Shown here: positions 36,644 to 49,820 of the stretch, one piece after another
Layout: every line of letters begins with the position of its first letter
Position numbering within the stretch: position 1 is the stretch's first letter
Assembly (NCBI GenBank): GCA_016758965.1
Contig: JAEPRB010000098.1
Coordinates: 1-64,000 of the forward strand
Direction of reading: 5' to 3'
Length of the DNA: 64,000 nt
DNA from: Circinella minor
Taxonomy: Eukaryota > Mucoromycota > Mucoromycetes > Mucorales > Lichtheimiaceae
The notes under the pieces: model-generated
What the model saw: the letters and a program-made list of their open reading frames with translations, nothing else
Database searches by the model: none
Told to the model about the DNA's origin: nothing
Position numbers and translations under genes: made by a program

Positions 36644-39428
36644 AGAACAACAAAAAACCGTTCTTTTTAATTTATACTTTTTATTCTTATTTTATAACTA
36701 TATAGAACATACCAATTTATACCCTAAATATTTTGTAATTTTATATAATAACTTTTTTATTTCGTTCAGAAACAAAAATGTATTAGTATAATCTTTTTTT
36801 TTTCATTTAATCCTTCTTCACTTTCCATTAAAAAAAACAACAGTAACAACAACAAAAGCTTTTGTAAAACTCTGGGGGTGGGTTTGTCTTGGCGTAATCC
36901 ATTCCTTCTATTTTTTGATAATTGAGTAACACAAATGTCAGACCAGATTACCCCGATCTACCTTTGTTATTATAAAAGGTGTAGAAAATTAAAAGTGCTC
37001 TTGAATAAATTCTATTTTTTTTTCTAAACAAAACTTTCTAGACAAAACTCTCTAGACACTGATATTTTCAAAAATCTCAGTTATTATTGGTATTATATAT
37101 TGCTACTCATGAAATTTGAATAAAGTAATATATAATTGCTAACTACTAATAAATAATAAATAATACGGAAGAAAACATATTCTGTACATCTGATACATTT
37201 TTTTAAGAGTTGAGATCGCTTGAGTATTGTAATCTTCAAATAAACATTGATGTGTGGGTCTGATTACATATGTGTGTTTTTTTTTTGCCAGCTTTGCTTC
37301 TATCTTCTTTATTTGTATTAAAAGAAGTTGCTCACATGGAACAATCTTCAACCTAAAAATCCCGAAGTTTACTCACAACAACTGCTTTATGATATCCCAA
37401 CAAAACATCTAAAAAATTACCACTAACCGACACCTTCGAACAGCATTATCAGCAACGATTCTAACGGAAAAATAATAGTATCTACCCAAACTTGTGGTGT
37501 GTCACACTATCTCTGTTTGCTCATGACCTCGCAGAAATAATTCCTCAATGTACTTTATATTATCACCTTGAATGGCTCCACTGACCATGTGAAAATAGAA
37601 ACTATATTTGTAAGCAGGTGTGCGTCCCATACAACCAAATTATATCCATGGAAACCATGTTTTACATTTGGCAGAAAGAATTGAACATTGGGAAGATCTT
37701 TTGCAACGGTAGGCTTTATATATATATCTTCTTTTTTTATAGTACGGTACGCTTCTTCTAGAGATAATCTAACAAAAAAAAAGTTTAGTCTAAATATTTC
37801 ATCTAGTATTCCGATATTATGATTTTTTTCCCTACTATGCCTTGGTCTTAAACTTTAATTTATACTTCTTGCATCGCTTTTCCACACAATTTAGCCCCAA
37901 ATTGAATCTTTGCAAAGATGTAACTGTTTCTTTTTTTTTCTAGTTCTGGTGACACAAGAAATATATCGCATTGTCATTTACTCTTTCTAAAGAAATTACT
38001 TACAGTGACACAAACATCTAAATCGCATTTAATGATAATAGTGTTATTGATAATAATAATAATAGTAGTAGTTAATCGAGTAAAACCCCAATAAAGCCTT
38101 TTTGTTGTCAATATATAGAGAGTGAGCACAAAAGCTTTATTTAGTGTCTTAACAACAATATATAGCTAATATAATCATGACATACATTAATTTATGGTCT
38201 ATATCTGCTCATACAAAATTGAGCAAACTAAAACCCTCAGTGGGCCTTATTTTGTCTCGCTTGATAATAAAAATCTTAACTAAAATTTATACGTACATGT
38301 CAACCTCTTCGTGAAAGTAAACGTTTGCTGTTTCTTTTTGAAAGCATATGCTTATTTGTTTATGTAAAACTTTCTGAATCATTTATTTTTAAGGTAACAC
38401 ATAGAATCAAAAAGAACCCAACAACAATATTATATAGTTTTTGAGTCTAAAAAAATATAGTAGTACGGGTCTGGCGGACACACAATAAGGAACAATTAAA
38501 TATATATATAGACTTCTTTAAAAAGTTCTTCTTGCATTACGATTACATTGATATTTATTTTTGTCTAGCCTCTATCCTAATATTTTCACCAAGAAATATA
38601 CAGTTAAAAATATAATAATAATATAATAAAATATGAATAACACTAAGGTTATAAATAATAAAATGCAAGGAGAAAACCGGAGTTGATGTTGTTTGTTATG
38701 GCGTGTGACATTCTTTCTCTCTTTTAACATGTATGCGCGTTGCGACGATGTTAATACCTTTTTATGTTTTTGTAATAAATCAATCAATATAAATAGTTTT
38801 ATACAATATAATAATGTTGCTAGACAATAAGCAATGAGAACAAAAATATGGTTGCTATGACATAAGAATTGATGTCATAAGTATATTAATAATTCATATT
38901 TTTTATTTAACATAGTTGACAAGAAGAAAGGAGTTATATGTTACATAACAAGAAAACTTCAGGAGATAAAAAAAGGAAGAGGAGGCGCAGGTTCACTATT
39001 TCTTTCTTTTCATCAAAATACATGACACTATTCACTCTCTCTCTCTCTCTCTCTCTCTGTTTTATTTATTTATACAATAGTTAGAGGAAAAGTATGAAAT
39101 ATTTTTTAAGCCTCTCCTTATACGGCAAAAAAAAAAAAAAACTCACTCTCCGCATATTTTAGTTGGTTGTGTGATACACACTACACAAAAGAAAACAAAA
39201 TACACATATTCACATATATACACACAAACTTATTTTTTATATTTTTTATATTTTTTATTTTTGACTTTTTTTTTTATTTTCTTCTTCTACTCTTCTTTTT
39301 AGTTGTTGTGTTTTTTTCTTTGTGTGTGTGTCAAAAAAAGAAAAGAAAAAAACACTGGTTTTTTTCTTATACAACTAATATATATATATATATATATACT
39401 TACAAGTTAGGTAAAAAAAAATATTCAA

Positions 39429-39461
<33 letters not shown>

Positions 39462-39891
39462 GATCTTCAAATTAAATGGTGTCGATCTAATTAGTTGGTA
39501 GGCCTTTTTTTTTCTTTGTCAACATTGAAAAAAAAAACATGGACCGATTAACTGATTTTTTAATATACTATTAAAGGGGGTGATTCCTGACAAAAAACAT
39601 TTATATTTATATATGAATGTCATTGTTCAATGGTTGTGTGTGTGTGGGGGGGGGGGAGGAGAATATAGGGAAGAAGAAAAAAGGTGGCGCCTTGGGTGTA
39701 TGTTTATTATTATCATGAATATAACTCAAAAAATCTTTTGAAACCTAACGCTGAATCTTTTTTTTCTTTTTATGGTTTTATGCGTAACAGTGAACAGCCA
39801 AACGACGAAATAATTCCTGAACACACACTATCCCTTACCCCCCCCCAAAAAAAAAGATATAACATTTATAACTTGTCAAAATAATAATATT
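36644..39891. other. Long gene-free gap
   Basis: About 3.2 kb with no supportable gene on either strand. It contains a CT repeat (about 39037-39057), a 30-base T run (39431-39460), an 11-base G run (39646-39656) and TA tracts. Around 37350-37720 base composition is more coding-like, but every frame is interrupted by stops. The open frame at 39167-39475 is a translation of homopolymers. Confidence 0.5.
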
Positions 39892-42800
39892 ATGGCTGCA
39901 GATATATCATCTGATAATACACTTACAGTAAAACATTCTTTAACTTCTTATGTGAGTTTGGCTTTTTTTTTTATTGTTTTATTTTCTTGATATAAACTTG
40001 CTTAATAATTATTAATGATTCAATATTTTGGCTTTTTATAGGAACCTAATAATAATAAAAATAACAATAACATAATGAATAATACGAATGACACAAATAA
40101 TAATAACGACATGACACAATTGCGACGAAAAGAAGAACATGATAAACAACAACAATTAGAGTAAATAATTATTTATTTATGAATAACAGCAAACAAGAAT
40201 AACAACGAATTAACATACGATATATTAAAATATATATAGATCTTTAATGCAACACCATGAACGATTGATTCGGGAATTATACCTATTACAACAAGATCAA
40301 GCAGATCAAGATCAATTCTCAAATTTCATGGAAGTTGCAAGTGATCCCATTGATCAAGACAAGTTAAATGGATACATTAATGAACATAAATTACGGTATG
40401 TTCATATATTTATATTTATATATATGTGGGTGTAAATATAATATTCACTTTAAATAATTTTTTATTATCAGATTGGTAAAACAAGAAGCTGCTTCACCAT
40501 CCGAAAACGTCGTACCTAATAATGATAATACAATAAAACGATCATCACCTTCATCACAACAACAACGTCGTGTTCCACCCCCACCTGAAAGAATGGTAAC
40601 GCGTGGTGTAAGTGGTGCTATTCGACATAAAAGTGTTGGTGAAATATTATCTGGATTAGATGTAAGCATTCCTTTTCTGTTTTTTATTTCTCATATTTAT
40701 TAATTTGAAAAAATTAATTAATCATTGTTATTATTATTAATATCTTGATCGGATGAAGCAGCACAATGTCGATTATCGTAAAGAAAAACGTCAACATGAA
40801 TCAAAACATAATCAACAACAACCCATAACACAACATTCACTACAATCACGACGACCTGTTCTACAACAACGTGCATCGCTTGTATTACCACGACGTGGTG
40901 ACTCAAAATATTATCCACCTCAAACTTATAATGGTGTCAAATTACATGATTTATTTTCAGAAAAAGAACCACGTTTCGATTTATTTGCATGGCAATTAAA
41001 AGCAAAAGCGCAACCATTACATAAAGTAATACAGACTGCACGAAAAACTGTTACTACTTATGAATGGAAGGTAAGTACTTTTTATTCTAACATATTCATG
41101 TGCCCAAAAAATAATAATAAGCGGAATGATCACATATCATTAAATATTTATTTATAAATATATTAGCTTGTACGAGATGAATTGAAATCAATGAAAGCGA
41201 TTCAACAAATTGAAGATATGAAAAAGAAGAATTTATGGAGTATGAAACAATTGAAACGACACAAAGCAGCATCTCGATCGAAAAGTCATTGGGATATTAT
41301 GTTGGATGAAATGAAATGGATGAGAACAGATTTTCGACAAGAACGTAAATGGAAAATTGCAATGGCTTATACACTATCTCGAGCTGTGATGGAATGGCAT
41401 TTTACCGACGATAAATCGACTGTATGTGTTAAAACTCGACCCTTACCTCAACCTTCAACAACAACACCGACAGAAATGGATAATGCGAATACTATTCCTA
41501 ATGATGATCATTATCAGGTGATTCAGGAAATCCATTCACCACCTTCCGACCTCTTCAATGAGCATTCATTATCGCCTGCACCAGATGATATGGTTCTTGA
41601 CAAACAAGAACAACAATCATTACATATTCATCATCCACTTCCAACACCTCCACAACAACAAACAACGGAAGACGATGACATAGCAACAAGTTCGACAACA
41701 CCACAAACGACGGAAGGAGAGCAAGGAGAATTATCACAGCTGCCTGTCCCAGAAACATTACAACCTGCTATTATGCAAGCATATCGTTCAGCCATTCTCG
41801 ACTTAGATCTTGATATTCCCGTATATACATTATCGATGGAAGATATGGGTTCGTTTGATATCCATGCGTTATTCCCTGATCTTCTTACCTACGCACCACC
41901 CGATACAGACACCGATGATCCTTACTTTAACGAAATCGAATATGGCCGAATCACTCCTATTTCTAAATTAACGTCTACACGTATAAAACTAAAGAATCCA
42001 CCAGTACAACTCAGCCGTAAACGAACCATTGATGGTAGACAAATTCCTATGCCACAACCTAATCAAAATATTAAGATACCTAACCAATTGCCACGTTCAG
42101 ATCGATATGATAGTACACCACTGATTTCACCATTATTTGCGCCACGTAAAATCCGTGATATACCTGCATCACAACCACGTGTACCACAAGCACCATCCAA
42201 CAGCAACAATAAACTACGAGAAGCGAATAATACCTGGACGGACGATGACGATTTATGTCTAATTCAGTTGATCATTCAATTTGGATTTAATTGGGATTTA
42301 ATTAGTGATGCATTCAATTCTTCTCGAGCTGGATCCAATAAATCAGCATGGGAGTGTCATGAACGATGGAAAACAAATAATTTAACAACAGTTTCTGGAC
42401 AAGTACCACAAGTTCATCTTGCTAAATTCAAAAAGGAACATCAACAATCACGTAAAAATTATTCATCATCCTCTTCTGGATCTTCGTCATCTTACTTAAG
42501 ATTTGATTCGGATAAACGTCGACAACGACAATATAATGTATTTGAAGCCATTAAACATAGTCAAAAGAAACGTGAAGAAACACAACGAAATGCAGCAGCG
42601 GCTACATCAGCACCTCCGCCACGTAGTACAATTGAAACACATGGTATGAATACCAATGGACAACGGTTACCAACAGCAATGGAAATGAGTATGCATAAAG
42701 TTCAAAGGGATCGACAAATGGCTCAAATGATTTTAGAACAACGACATCTTTCAGCTGCTTATGGTTTAGGAATGCAAAATTTCCAAGGATTACCAAGACC

Positions 42801-43056
42801 TCCAGTACCTCATCAACAGTCTATGCCTATAGGTACACAACCACAACCACAACAACCTTCGCAACAACCAGTCCCACCACAACCACAACAGCAACGCGCA
42901 TCACCTGTACCTCAACAAGCTGCAAATAATGTACAGGTTCGTCAGCAACAGCAACAGAAACAAAGACCATCTCCAATTGCTACAACCAATGCAGCAGCAA
43001 CAGCCGTTACCACAGCTGGGGTTCCGGTATCTAGTGTTACTTCATCTCCTCAACAG

Positions 43057-43088
<32 letters not shown>

Positions 43089-44043
43089 ACAGCAGGCTCA
43101 AATGAACAGATACCCACCTGCGCAGTTACAACTGTTACGACAACAACAAATGGCACTTGCTGCAGTTGCTCAAGCTCAAGCTCAAGCTCAGGCACAGGCA
43201 CAGGCACAAGCTCAGGTACAACAAGGTGGAACTCCCACACAATCACCAGGGCCTCGTCCTATTGCATCACCTAATCCTAATAATACTGAATCATTACCTG
43301 TCAATAATCAACAACAGCCATCACCACAACAACCTACACCTCCATTTCAACAACAACAACAACAACAGCAGCAGCAACAGCAAGGAGCCAGTTCACCTCA
43401 AACTCAAGCTACAGTGGCTGCTGCTACAGCCGCCAATCCGTTAGCTGTTGCTGCACGATTAATGCAAATGGGATATCCAATGCAACAATTTGCATTGCAA
43501 CAATTAGGTCCACAACAACAATTACAATTGCAAAGATATATTGCTCAATTACAATTAAGAGCTCAACAGCAACAACAGCAACAGCAACAAGCAGGATCAT
43601 CATCAGGATCTCCCGCACCTGCAACTGTTCCGGTTCCAGTACCAGTACCAATACAGCAACAAGCACCGATATTAGTACCTAATCCTAATCCTGCTGCTGG
43701 ACAACAACCACAGCAACAATTACCATCACCACAACAATTAGCAGCAGCTGCCATGGCATTGTCTGCAGCTAATAATGGAAATGCCGGTCCAAATGGAGCC
43801 AATAATAACAACCCACAATTTTCTGCTGCTGCTTTATTAGCTGCACAACAAAGGTTTCAGCAAGCTGCTCAAGTTCAACAATTGTTACAATTACAACAAT
43901 TACAACAGCAACAAGCTGCAGCAGCAGCTGCTGCAGCTCAGCAACAACAACAAAAGCAAAATCAAAATCAAAATCAAAATTCCGGTTCAACGAAGATAAT
44001 AAATAATAATGCAACACCTCAGCAACAGCAACAACAAAAGTGA
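39892..44043 (+). CDS. EAF1: NuA4 complex subunit Eaf1/Vid21 (HSA + SANT)
   Basis: Six exons: 39892-39951, 40042-40160, 40240-40395, 40472-40661, 40762-41070 and 41167-44043, giving 1236 residues. The acceptor of exon 5 could be three bases earlier. An Asn/Gln-rich N-terminus precedes the HSA domain at about residues 310-356 (KSHWDIMLDEMKWMRTDFRQ, then RKWKIAMAYTLSRAVMEWH). A SANT/Myb domain lies near residues 630-680 (TWTDDDDLCLIQLIIQFGFN, then WECHERWKT). The last ~400 residues are dominated by polyQ, Ala/Gln and Pro/Gln tracts. HSA then SANT followed by a Gln-rich tail is the architecture of yeast Eaf1/Vid21, the platform subunit of the NuA4 histone H4/H2A acetyltransferase; the HSA helix recruits actin and Arp4. 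A nuclear role is inferred. The SWR1/p400 ATPase domain is absent. Confidence 0.9.
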
Positions 44044-44583
44044 TCGATTTTTTTTTTTTTACTTTGTCTATTCAAAAATGGATGAAGAATGTATAATAAT
44101 AAATAGCAATGATAATAAAAAATGAAAAATCAATTCTACTTTCTGTATAGTCAAATTTGCTATTCTAAAATTGTGGTTTTTTTTTTTTGCTATATGTTTG
44201 TGAATGATTTCTGCAACATCATATGTTAAAAAAAAAGCTTGAAGCGCTTTTGATTAAGCGTACCTTAGTACCAATATATATCTATATATAACTACGTATA
44301 TATTTGCTCTTGGTATGTATTGTATATAAAATCAAATAAAATAAAGGTAATGTTAATAACTACTTTATTTTATATCAAAAACTATGATATAATGATGTTA
44401 TTATAGTCTAAATACAAGTGTTATATTAAAGATACACGGTTATTATGCATATAAATAATAGTAAGGGAGAATGTAGTATTATCTCGTTATTAAGGAAAAT
44501 ATAAAGAACAAAAATTATAAACAAAAAAATAATTTACAAATATAATATAAGGTAGAGAGGGAGGGGAAAAAGGGGAATATTTT
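44044..44583. other. Convergent 3' intergenic
   Basis: Tail-to-tail spacer between EAF1 and a transporter gene. AT-rich, with T and A runs. No gene seen. Confidence 0.55.
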
Positions 44584-46922
44584 TTAGGGTCTATATATAT
44601 AATGAATATCGTGTACATCTGTAAGATTTTCATTACTCGTCTTCTTTTCTTCATCATTATTACTGATGATATTGCTATCATTATTATTGTTATTAATGGT
44701 AATATCCTTCAGTCCTTGTAATTTATCATTTCGATCACGATATATAGTCCAACCCATATAAAGTAATAAACAAATAGATACAAACTCGACCACAATAAAT
44801 ACAATCATAGGTGCTGTACGTTTTGCTACCGATAATGCGGTTTCAGAATTCCCATAACGTAGTAATAAAGGACCAATGAACTGACCCAAATTAATAAAAA
44901 AGACATTGGATATTGTATAAAAAATAAATTTGGTATCTCCAGAAACATTACTTGATATAATAGCTTGTGTTCCTGCGGTTGCAAAATTAGGTGGTGAAAA
45001 GACAACACCGACCATTTTCCCTGCTGGAATTTCAAGAGAACAAAGTAAGATCATGCCGCATAGTGGAATAATGGAAAATCCAGCAATGGTAAATGCAATG
45101 TGATTTTTTAATCGAGATTTAAGTATGCGTCGTGCGAAAAATACATAAGTTAAGATATCGTATAAACCGCGTGGGATATTCAATAAAACAGAGTTTAGAC
45201 TCTGGAATGATAAAAGAAAATATTCATGTGAGTGTGAGTATAAACAAGTGTTTGCTTAAATAAATGAGTGAGAGATCAGCATATCAATAAGATATTTAGC
45301 GTGTCATGAAAATAATAATAATAATACGTAAAACCATCTACTAGATGTAAAATACTTACTGTGAATCCCAAATCACGAATGGTTTGAGCACTAAACTCAC
45401 TCATACACCCCATAGGCATACTAACAAAAAAAGCAATAATTATTTGACAATAATATCGCCGTTCCAAAATAGCCTCTCGTATATGAGACCATTGGATTTC
45501 TGTTTGTCTTGTTACAGCAGTATCAACAACACGTGCATCTACTTCATCTTGTTGTTCAGGTGTAAATCCAAATCGTTTTGAATATGGATCATCTGGAAGA
45601 TAGATAGTGGTTGTGATACTAGCAACAATAGTAATTAATCCCCAAATTAAGCTCACCCTATAAAAAATGCATGATATCGTTAATGGATCGAAAAAAAAAT
45701 ATGCATATAAACCCGATTAAGGGAAAGCGAAAAAAAATACATAAATTACTTTTTTTTTTTGAAACACTTACCATTTCCAAGCACTTAAACCGTGTGCGTC
45801 TAAGAATATAATAACAAATAAATAAAAGTATATATTTCCAGATTATTTCAACCATTCCACGTGATTTTTTTTTTTTTTTTTACATGCAAATACTTTTCAA
45901 AACCCCGGTATAATCCATTTATGCTCTATTATATTGTACTTACCACCAACGTGACCAAATCCAAATGTTATTAAACTTCCAACAGATACTGCGGCCGTCA
46001 TAGCTGTATAACAAAATCCAATATACAAAAGTTGTTGCGATCGACGATAAATTGTTTTGATTAAAAGAAAAGCCGCAGGAAGTACAGCTGCATCAAACAT
46101 GCCCAATAAAATACGACATACAAGTAGCCCTGAAAAAGTGGTACACGCCATCATGCATGTTAGTACGATACCCCAGCCGATCATGGTGACTCCCATCACT
46201 TTGGCTGGACGATATTTTTGTAATAACAATCCTGCTGGTATCTAGAATGTTTTATTATCCATATAAAAAAAAAGTCCAAAGAAAAATTAAAATTATGATA
46301 TAAGTAAATGAAATAGAATCAATTGATTACATAGCTTTTTTTTTTTTTTTTTAGTTTAGACAACGATTTTGTAATTGCATAGCAACTAAACATTTAAACA
46401 ATTTACCAGCATTATCATGGTACCAATGTTTAGCGCAGGAGTAAGCCAATGAAACTGATCCAAAGTCATATCTGTGTTACCCTGGAAACTTAAAGGTCCA
46501 GTGTAATTCACTAATTGTCGGTCGATTCGCTATATATGTAATGTATATTGTCACACATGGTAGTCCAATTTTTTTGATTTTCGTTAGTATTAGCAAATGA
46601 TTTTCATAATTACTACAATCAAGTTTATGTATGATAGGAGGGAAGTTGGATCGAGAAAAAAGAGAGAGACCTAGAAAAATAAAAATAAAAAAAAGATTTG
46701 TACCTGAAGAAACATGGTAACTGCCAAGAAGGGTAACACTATAAAATTAATTTTATAAATCACTTTACGCCCTGAACTTTGTTCTTTTTTTTTATCCTTG
46801 TTGGCGAATGACGGGGATGGCGAAATGACAGAATCTCGAAAACATTGACTTGATCGTTGTCCCCCAATAGCATTTCGAAGTATAATAAAGTCGTCTTTCT
46901 CTTTGTTATGTTTTAGAAGCAT
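44584..46922 (-). CDS. MFS transporter, allantoate permease (Dal5/ACS) type
   Basis: Six exons on the minus strand: 46922-46704, 46529-46407, 46241-45944, 45799-45772, 45657-45360 and 45201-44584, giving 527 residues with matching phases; exon 4 is only 28 bases. The N-terminal cytosolic stretch ends in KVIYKINFIVLPFLAVTMFL, a typical first helix of anion:cation symporters. Other family parts are FHWLTPALNIGTMIM, IPAGLLLQKYRPAKVMGVTM (motif A region), LVCRILLGMFDAAVLPAAFL and, in the second half, LNIPRGLYDILTY. Relatives (Dal5, Tna1, Seo1) import allantoate, nicotinate, thiamine or dipeptides at the plasma membrane; the substrate here is unknown. The C-tail is Asn/Asp/Ser-rich. An upstream in-frame ATG (47030) exists, but it only adds low-complexity hydrophobic sequence. 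Confidence 0.82.
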
Positions 46923-47625
46923 ATATTTAATTATTTGGTATATCGTGTGGGTGTGTGAGTGAAAAGAAGGACTAAGAAAAAAAGAAAGAGCAAAACCAAA
47001 AATAAAATAAAAAAGAGAAAAACAGGCCAAAATAGAAAGGTAAGAAAAAGATCTATGATGTTCCTGTGTGGCCAGGAACTATATTATACTTTTCATTTTA
47101 GACTGTTCCAAAAGGTTTGTAATGCCAAGTTTTTAGTGCTAGGCGGATATTAGTCCCGATATAGGATCCGATTTCTCATGAAACATAATATTTCTTTTAA
47201 AATGGTTTCTCCACCCTGGATTTTTCTATTTTTCGTAACTGATATTTCCTGCACAGCAGTCTATGTAAGGATATTGTATAGAAATGAATATATGTCATTA
47301 CTATTATAAAAACAAATATAAAAAGTTATACGTATTGAGTATTAAATAAAAAAGAAAGTTATCTAGGCTTTTTTTATATGTTTCATCCGAGAAAAAAAGT
47401 TATACATGATTGTTCTTAAAGAAAATATAGATACATTTAGATATAAACAAAAAAAAAAAAAGTACGGCGAAAGGGGGGGGGAATAGGATAGATCAAAAAT
47501 ACATAATCAAAAAGATAGATAACAAAAACATCAGGGAAAGGAGAAGAACGAAAAAAAAAAGGAAAATAAGCTATAGTAAGGGAATACATTGGCCGATTTC
47601 ATAATTATTATGTAGGTGGAGCACA
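46923..47625. other. Intergenic, no gene seen
   Basis: Upstream side of the Dal5-like gene and downstream side of the second F-box gene. Contains a G run at about 47474-47481 and A-rich tracts. No coding character. Confidence 0.5.
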
Positions 47626-49482
47626 TTATTTTATAACCAATTGATCTAAAGATTGGCATTGTATTATACTACTATAATCATGACCACTCACCATAATATC
47701 AATATTTTTTTCAAGGAGTTGTTTTTTTTGTTGATTGCAACGATGGACCATAAAAAGCCGGGGTAATTCATTCATGGTAAACAATTGGACAAGTCGAATC
47801 GGATTATCCTCACCAAAATAATCGGTCAATGATACTCCTTCTAGTACGATCGATTGCATAACATGATGGGGCATCGAAAGTTGAAATTTTTGACGCATCA
47901 TTAACAATATATTACAATTCAATAAAACCAATTGACTGAGTCTTGGACATTGTTGAGTTACTGAATCTAATGCTGAATCACATACCCAGCTTTTCTTTAA
48001 CTTGATTTCGCGGAGTGGATGTATTTGTTGGTTTCGCTGACCGCGCTCCAAGCTAATGCCTTCGGCGTCCAATCGTCGGAGAAAAGGTAACTGTGTCAGG
48101 AGCATGTCGACGTCTAATGTATGCGGAAAATCATTTTGTTCTTTACTATTACGAACAAGATCAAGCTGTATAATATTGGGTGTTTGATTATGCAGATTGC
48201 CATGGTGGTCAAATTTTAATCGAATGTCAAATATATCAATAGGTGCATCTAAAAGTATATCTTGAATTTCCGATCTACTAATAGACCGCTGTTGTTGTTG
48301 AAAGTCATGGGGTATCAAGATCATGCCTGATGTGCGAGAAAGTATTTTTGAACGTAAACAAGAGATGAAACGCACTAACGTAGTTTGTGTGGATTTCAAA
48401 TGATCGATCAATATTCCATATTTTGTGAGGACAGTGTCGTAAGATGTATTATCAACAACGTGGTTATTATTATTATCATTATTATTATTTTTCGGAGATA
48501 CCGTTTTTATATGCCCGAGTTTCAGCCGATCGAGATCAGGATATGTTAACAATAAATATTGTACCCATCCACTCGTCATGATAGCATCATACCCATAATT
48601 CCTTGGTGTAGTGATGGAAAGATGTCGTAATAACGAATGATTTGTCTTTATATTATTATTATTATTATTGTGAGCTAAAATACTGGTTTGTTGTTGATGG
48701 AATGACGACATATCATAATAATTTCGTCGGTAGGAAACATGACCATTTTGAAGAGAATGGTGACACAAAAACCCGACTGTAAGATTCAGGTCCGTCAGTG
48801 TAGGACAAGCTTGATGAATCATTTCCAAATGATCAATTCGAAAGGCTCTGAATATGTTATCAAGCGTTAATGATCGTAAATTAAAAGGTAAACATGCAAG
48901 TAATGAATGTCGTAATTGTCGGGTCATGGATGGTATATTTATCGGGGAAGTATGGTGACAATAATAATCTTGTTGATCATAATATTCATCATAATAATCC
49001 GTATCATCATCGTTATCATCATTATTATGGTCGTCGTCGTTACTATTAATATCTATTACTTGTTGTGAGTGTGGATAGGCAAGGGTTAGGTGGCATAATG
49101 ACGATGGCCATAATTTTAGTTGACGCTGTCTTTGTATACGATCATCGGTAAGAATAAGATGAAAAGTATTGATATTAGGACAAATATCGAATAGATGTTG
49201 TTTATGATGATCGGAATAAAGAATATTATCATTACAATATATTTCTCGCACCCATTGCCCTGGTTCTACTTCATGGTGTTGTATCCTCCGATCATCATAA
49301 TATGATAGAAATGTATCATGTCTTTTTTTTGTAGTTAAAGAAATCGACTTGTATAAATAACGTCTAAAAAAGAAATACCACTGACGATTGACATTACAAC
49401 AATTGCAATGATCTTGTAATAAAAGTTGATCAGCAATGACAGTAAGAATCTCTATTGGTAAATAGTCTAGTGGGTTTGTCAT
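47626..49482 (-). CDS. F-box/LRR-like protein, single exon
   Basis: One uninterrupted frame of 618 residues from ATG 49482. An upstream in-frame ATG (49545) would add 21 residues of A/T-tract translation. The N-terminal F-box is clear: DYLPIEILTVIADQLLLQDH, followed by CNVNRQWYFFFRRYLYKSI. The remainder has repeated Leu-rich segments resembling irregular LRRs (for example LRSLTLDNIFRAFRIDHLEM, TPNIIQLDLV, LSQLVLLNCNIL), with an Asp/Asn-rich low-complexity insert around residues 150-180. It is probably a substrate adaptor of an SCF ubiquitin ligase. It lacks the intron found in the F-box gene at 1363-3371, and its C-terminus does not resemble that gene's duplicated tail, so the two are not recent copies. 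Confidence 0.82.
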   Translation of the reverse strand: MTNPLDYLPIEILTVIADQLLLQDHCNCCNVNRQWYFFFRRYLYKSISLTTKKRHDTFLSYYDDRRIQHHEVEPGQWVREIYCNDNILYSDHHKQHLFDICPNINTFHLILTDDRIQRQRQLKLWPSSLCHLTLAYPHSQQVIDINSNDDDHNNDDNDDDTDYYDEYYDQQDYYCHHTSPINIPSMTRQLRHSLLACLPFNLRSLTLDNIFRAFRIDHLEMIHQACPTLTDLNLTVGFLCHHSLQNGHVSYRRNYYDMSSFHQQQTSILAHNNNNNNIKTNHSLLRHLSITTPRNYGYDAIMTSGWVQYLLLTYPDLDRLKLGHIKTVSPKNNNNDNNNNHVVDNTSYDTVLTKYGILIDHLKSTQTTLVRFISCLRSKILSRTSGMILIPHDFQQQQRSISRSEIQDILLDAPIDIFDIRLKFDHHGNLHNQTPNIIQLDLVRNSKEQNDFPHTLDVDMLLTQLPFLRRLDAEGISLERGQRNQQIHPLREIKLKKSWVCDSALDSVTQQCPRLSQLVLLNCNILLMMRQKFQLSMPHHVMQSIVLEGVSLTDYFGEDNPIRLVQLFTMNELPRLFMVHRCNQQKKQLLEKNIDIMVSGHDYSSIIQCQSLDQLVIK

Positions 49483-49820
49483 TGTTAATTTTTTTCTTTT
49501 AAAAAAAATGTAATAATATATAATATAAAAAAAAATGTAAGCCAAAGGTTAAAAAAAAGGAAAAGAAAAGAAAGAAAAGAAAAAGAAATAATGGAAACGA
49601 TCAAATAAATAATGTTTAGTTGAACTGATAATTCTTTATGATAGCATGAGGCAAATGAATAACCTCTCGGTAAGAATTTACCAGCTGATAATGAGCTGCA
49701 TAATTTACAAAGCAGAATAAATTCTCAGACCTTTTTTAATTCTCCTCCCTCCTCTTTTTTTTTTTCCTTTTCTTCCATACCTTTCCCTTATTCGCTTTGG
49801 TGTGTTGTATATATATTAGC
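49483..49820. promoter_or_regulatory. Divergent promoter region of F-box and PDA1 genes
   Basis: A compact 338-base region between two divergent start codons (49482 minus, 49821 plus). A pyrimidine-rich block (about 49735-49790) lies just upstream of the PDA1-like start, with TATATATATTAG directly before its ATG. Promoters of both genes must lie here or in the leaders. No specific factor site is assigned. Confidence 0.45.

Noticed and set aside
37139..37720. Possible degenerate gene in the 36.6-39.9 kb gap
   Set aside because: Some codon-like texture, but every frame is broken repeatedly and no family could be recognised.
43037..44017. Antisense and alternative-frame ORFs rich in Val, Cys or Leu over the EAF1 tail
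   Set aside because: Produced by CAA/CAG repeats read in other frames.
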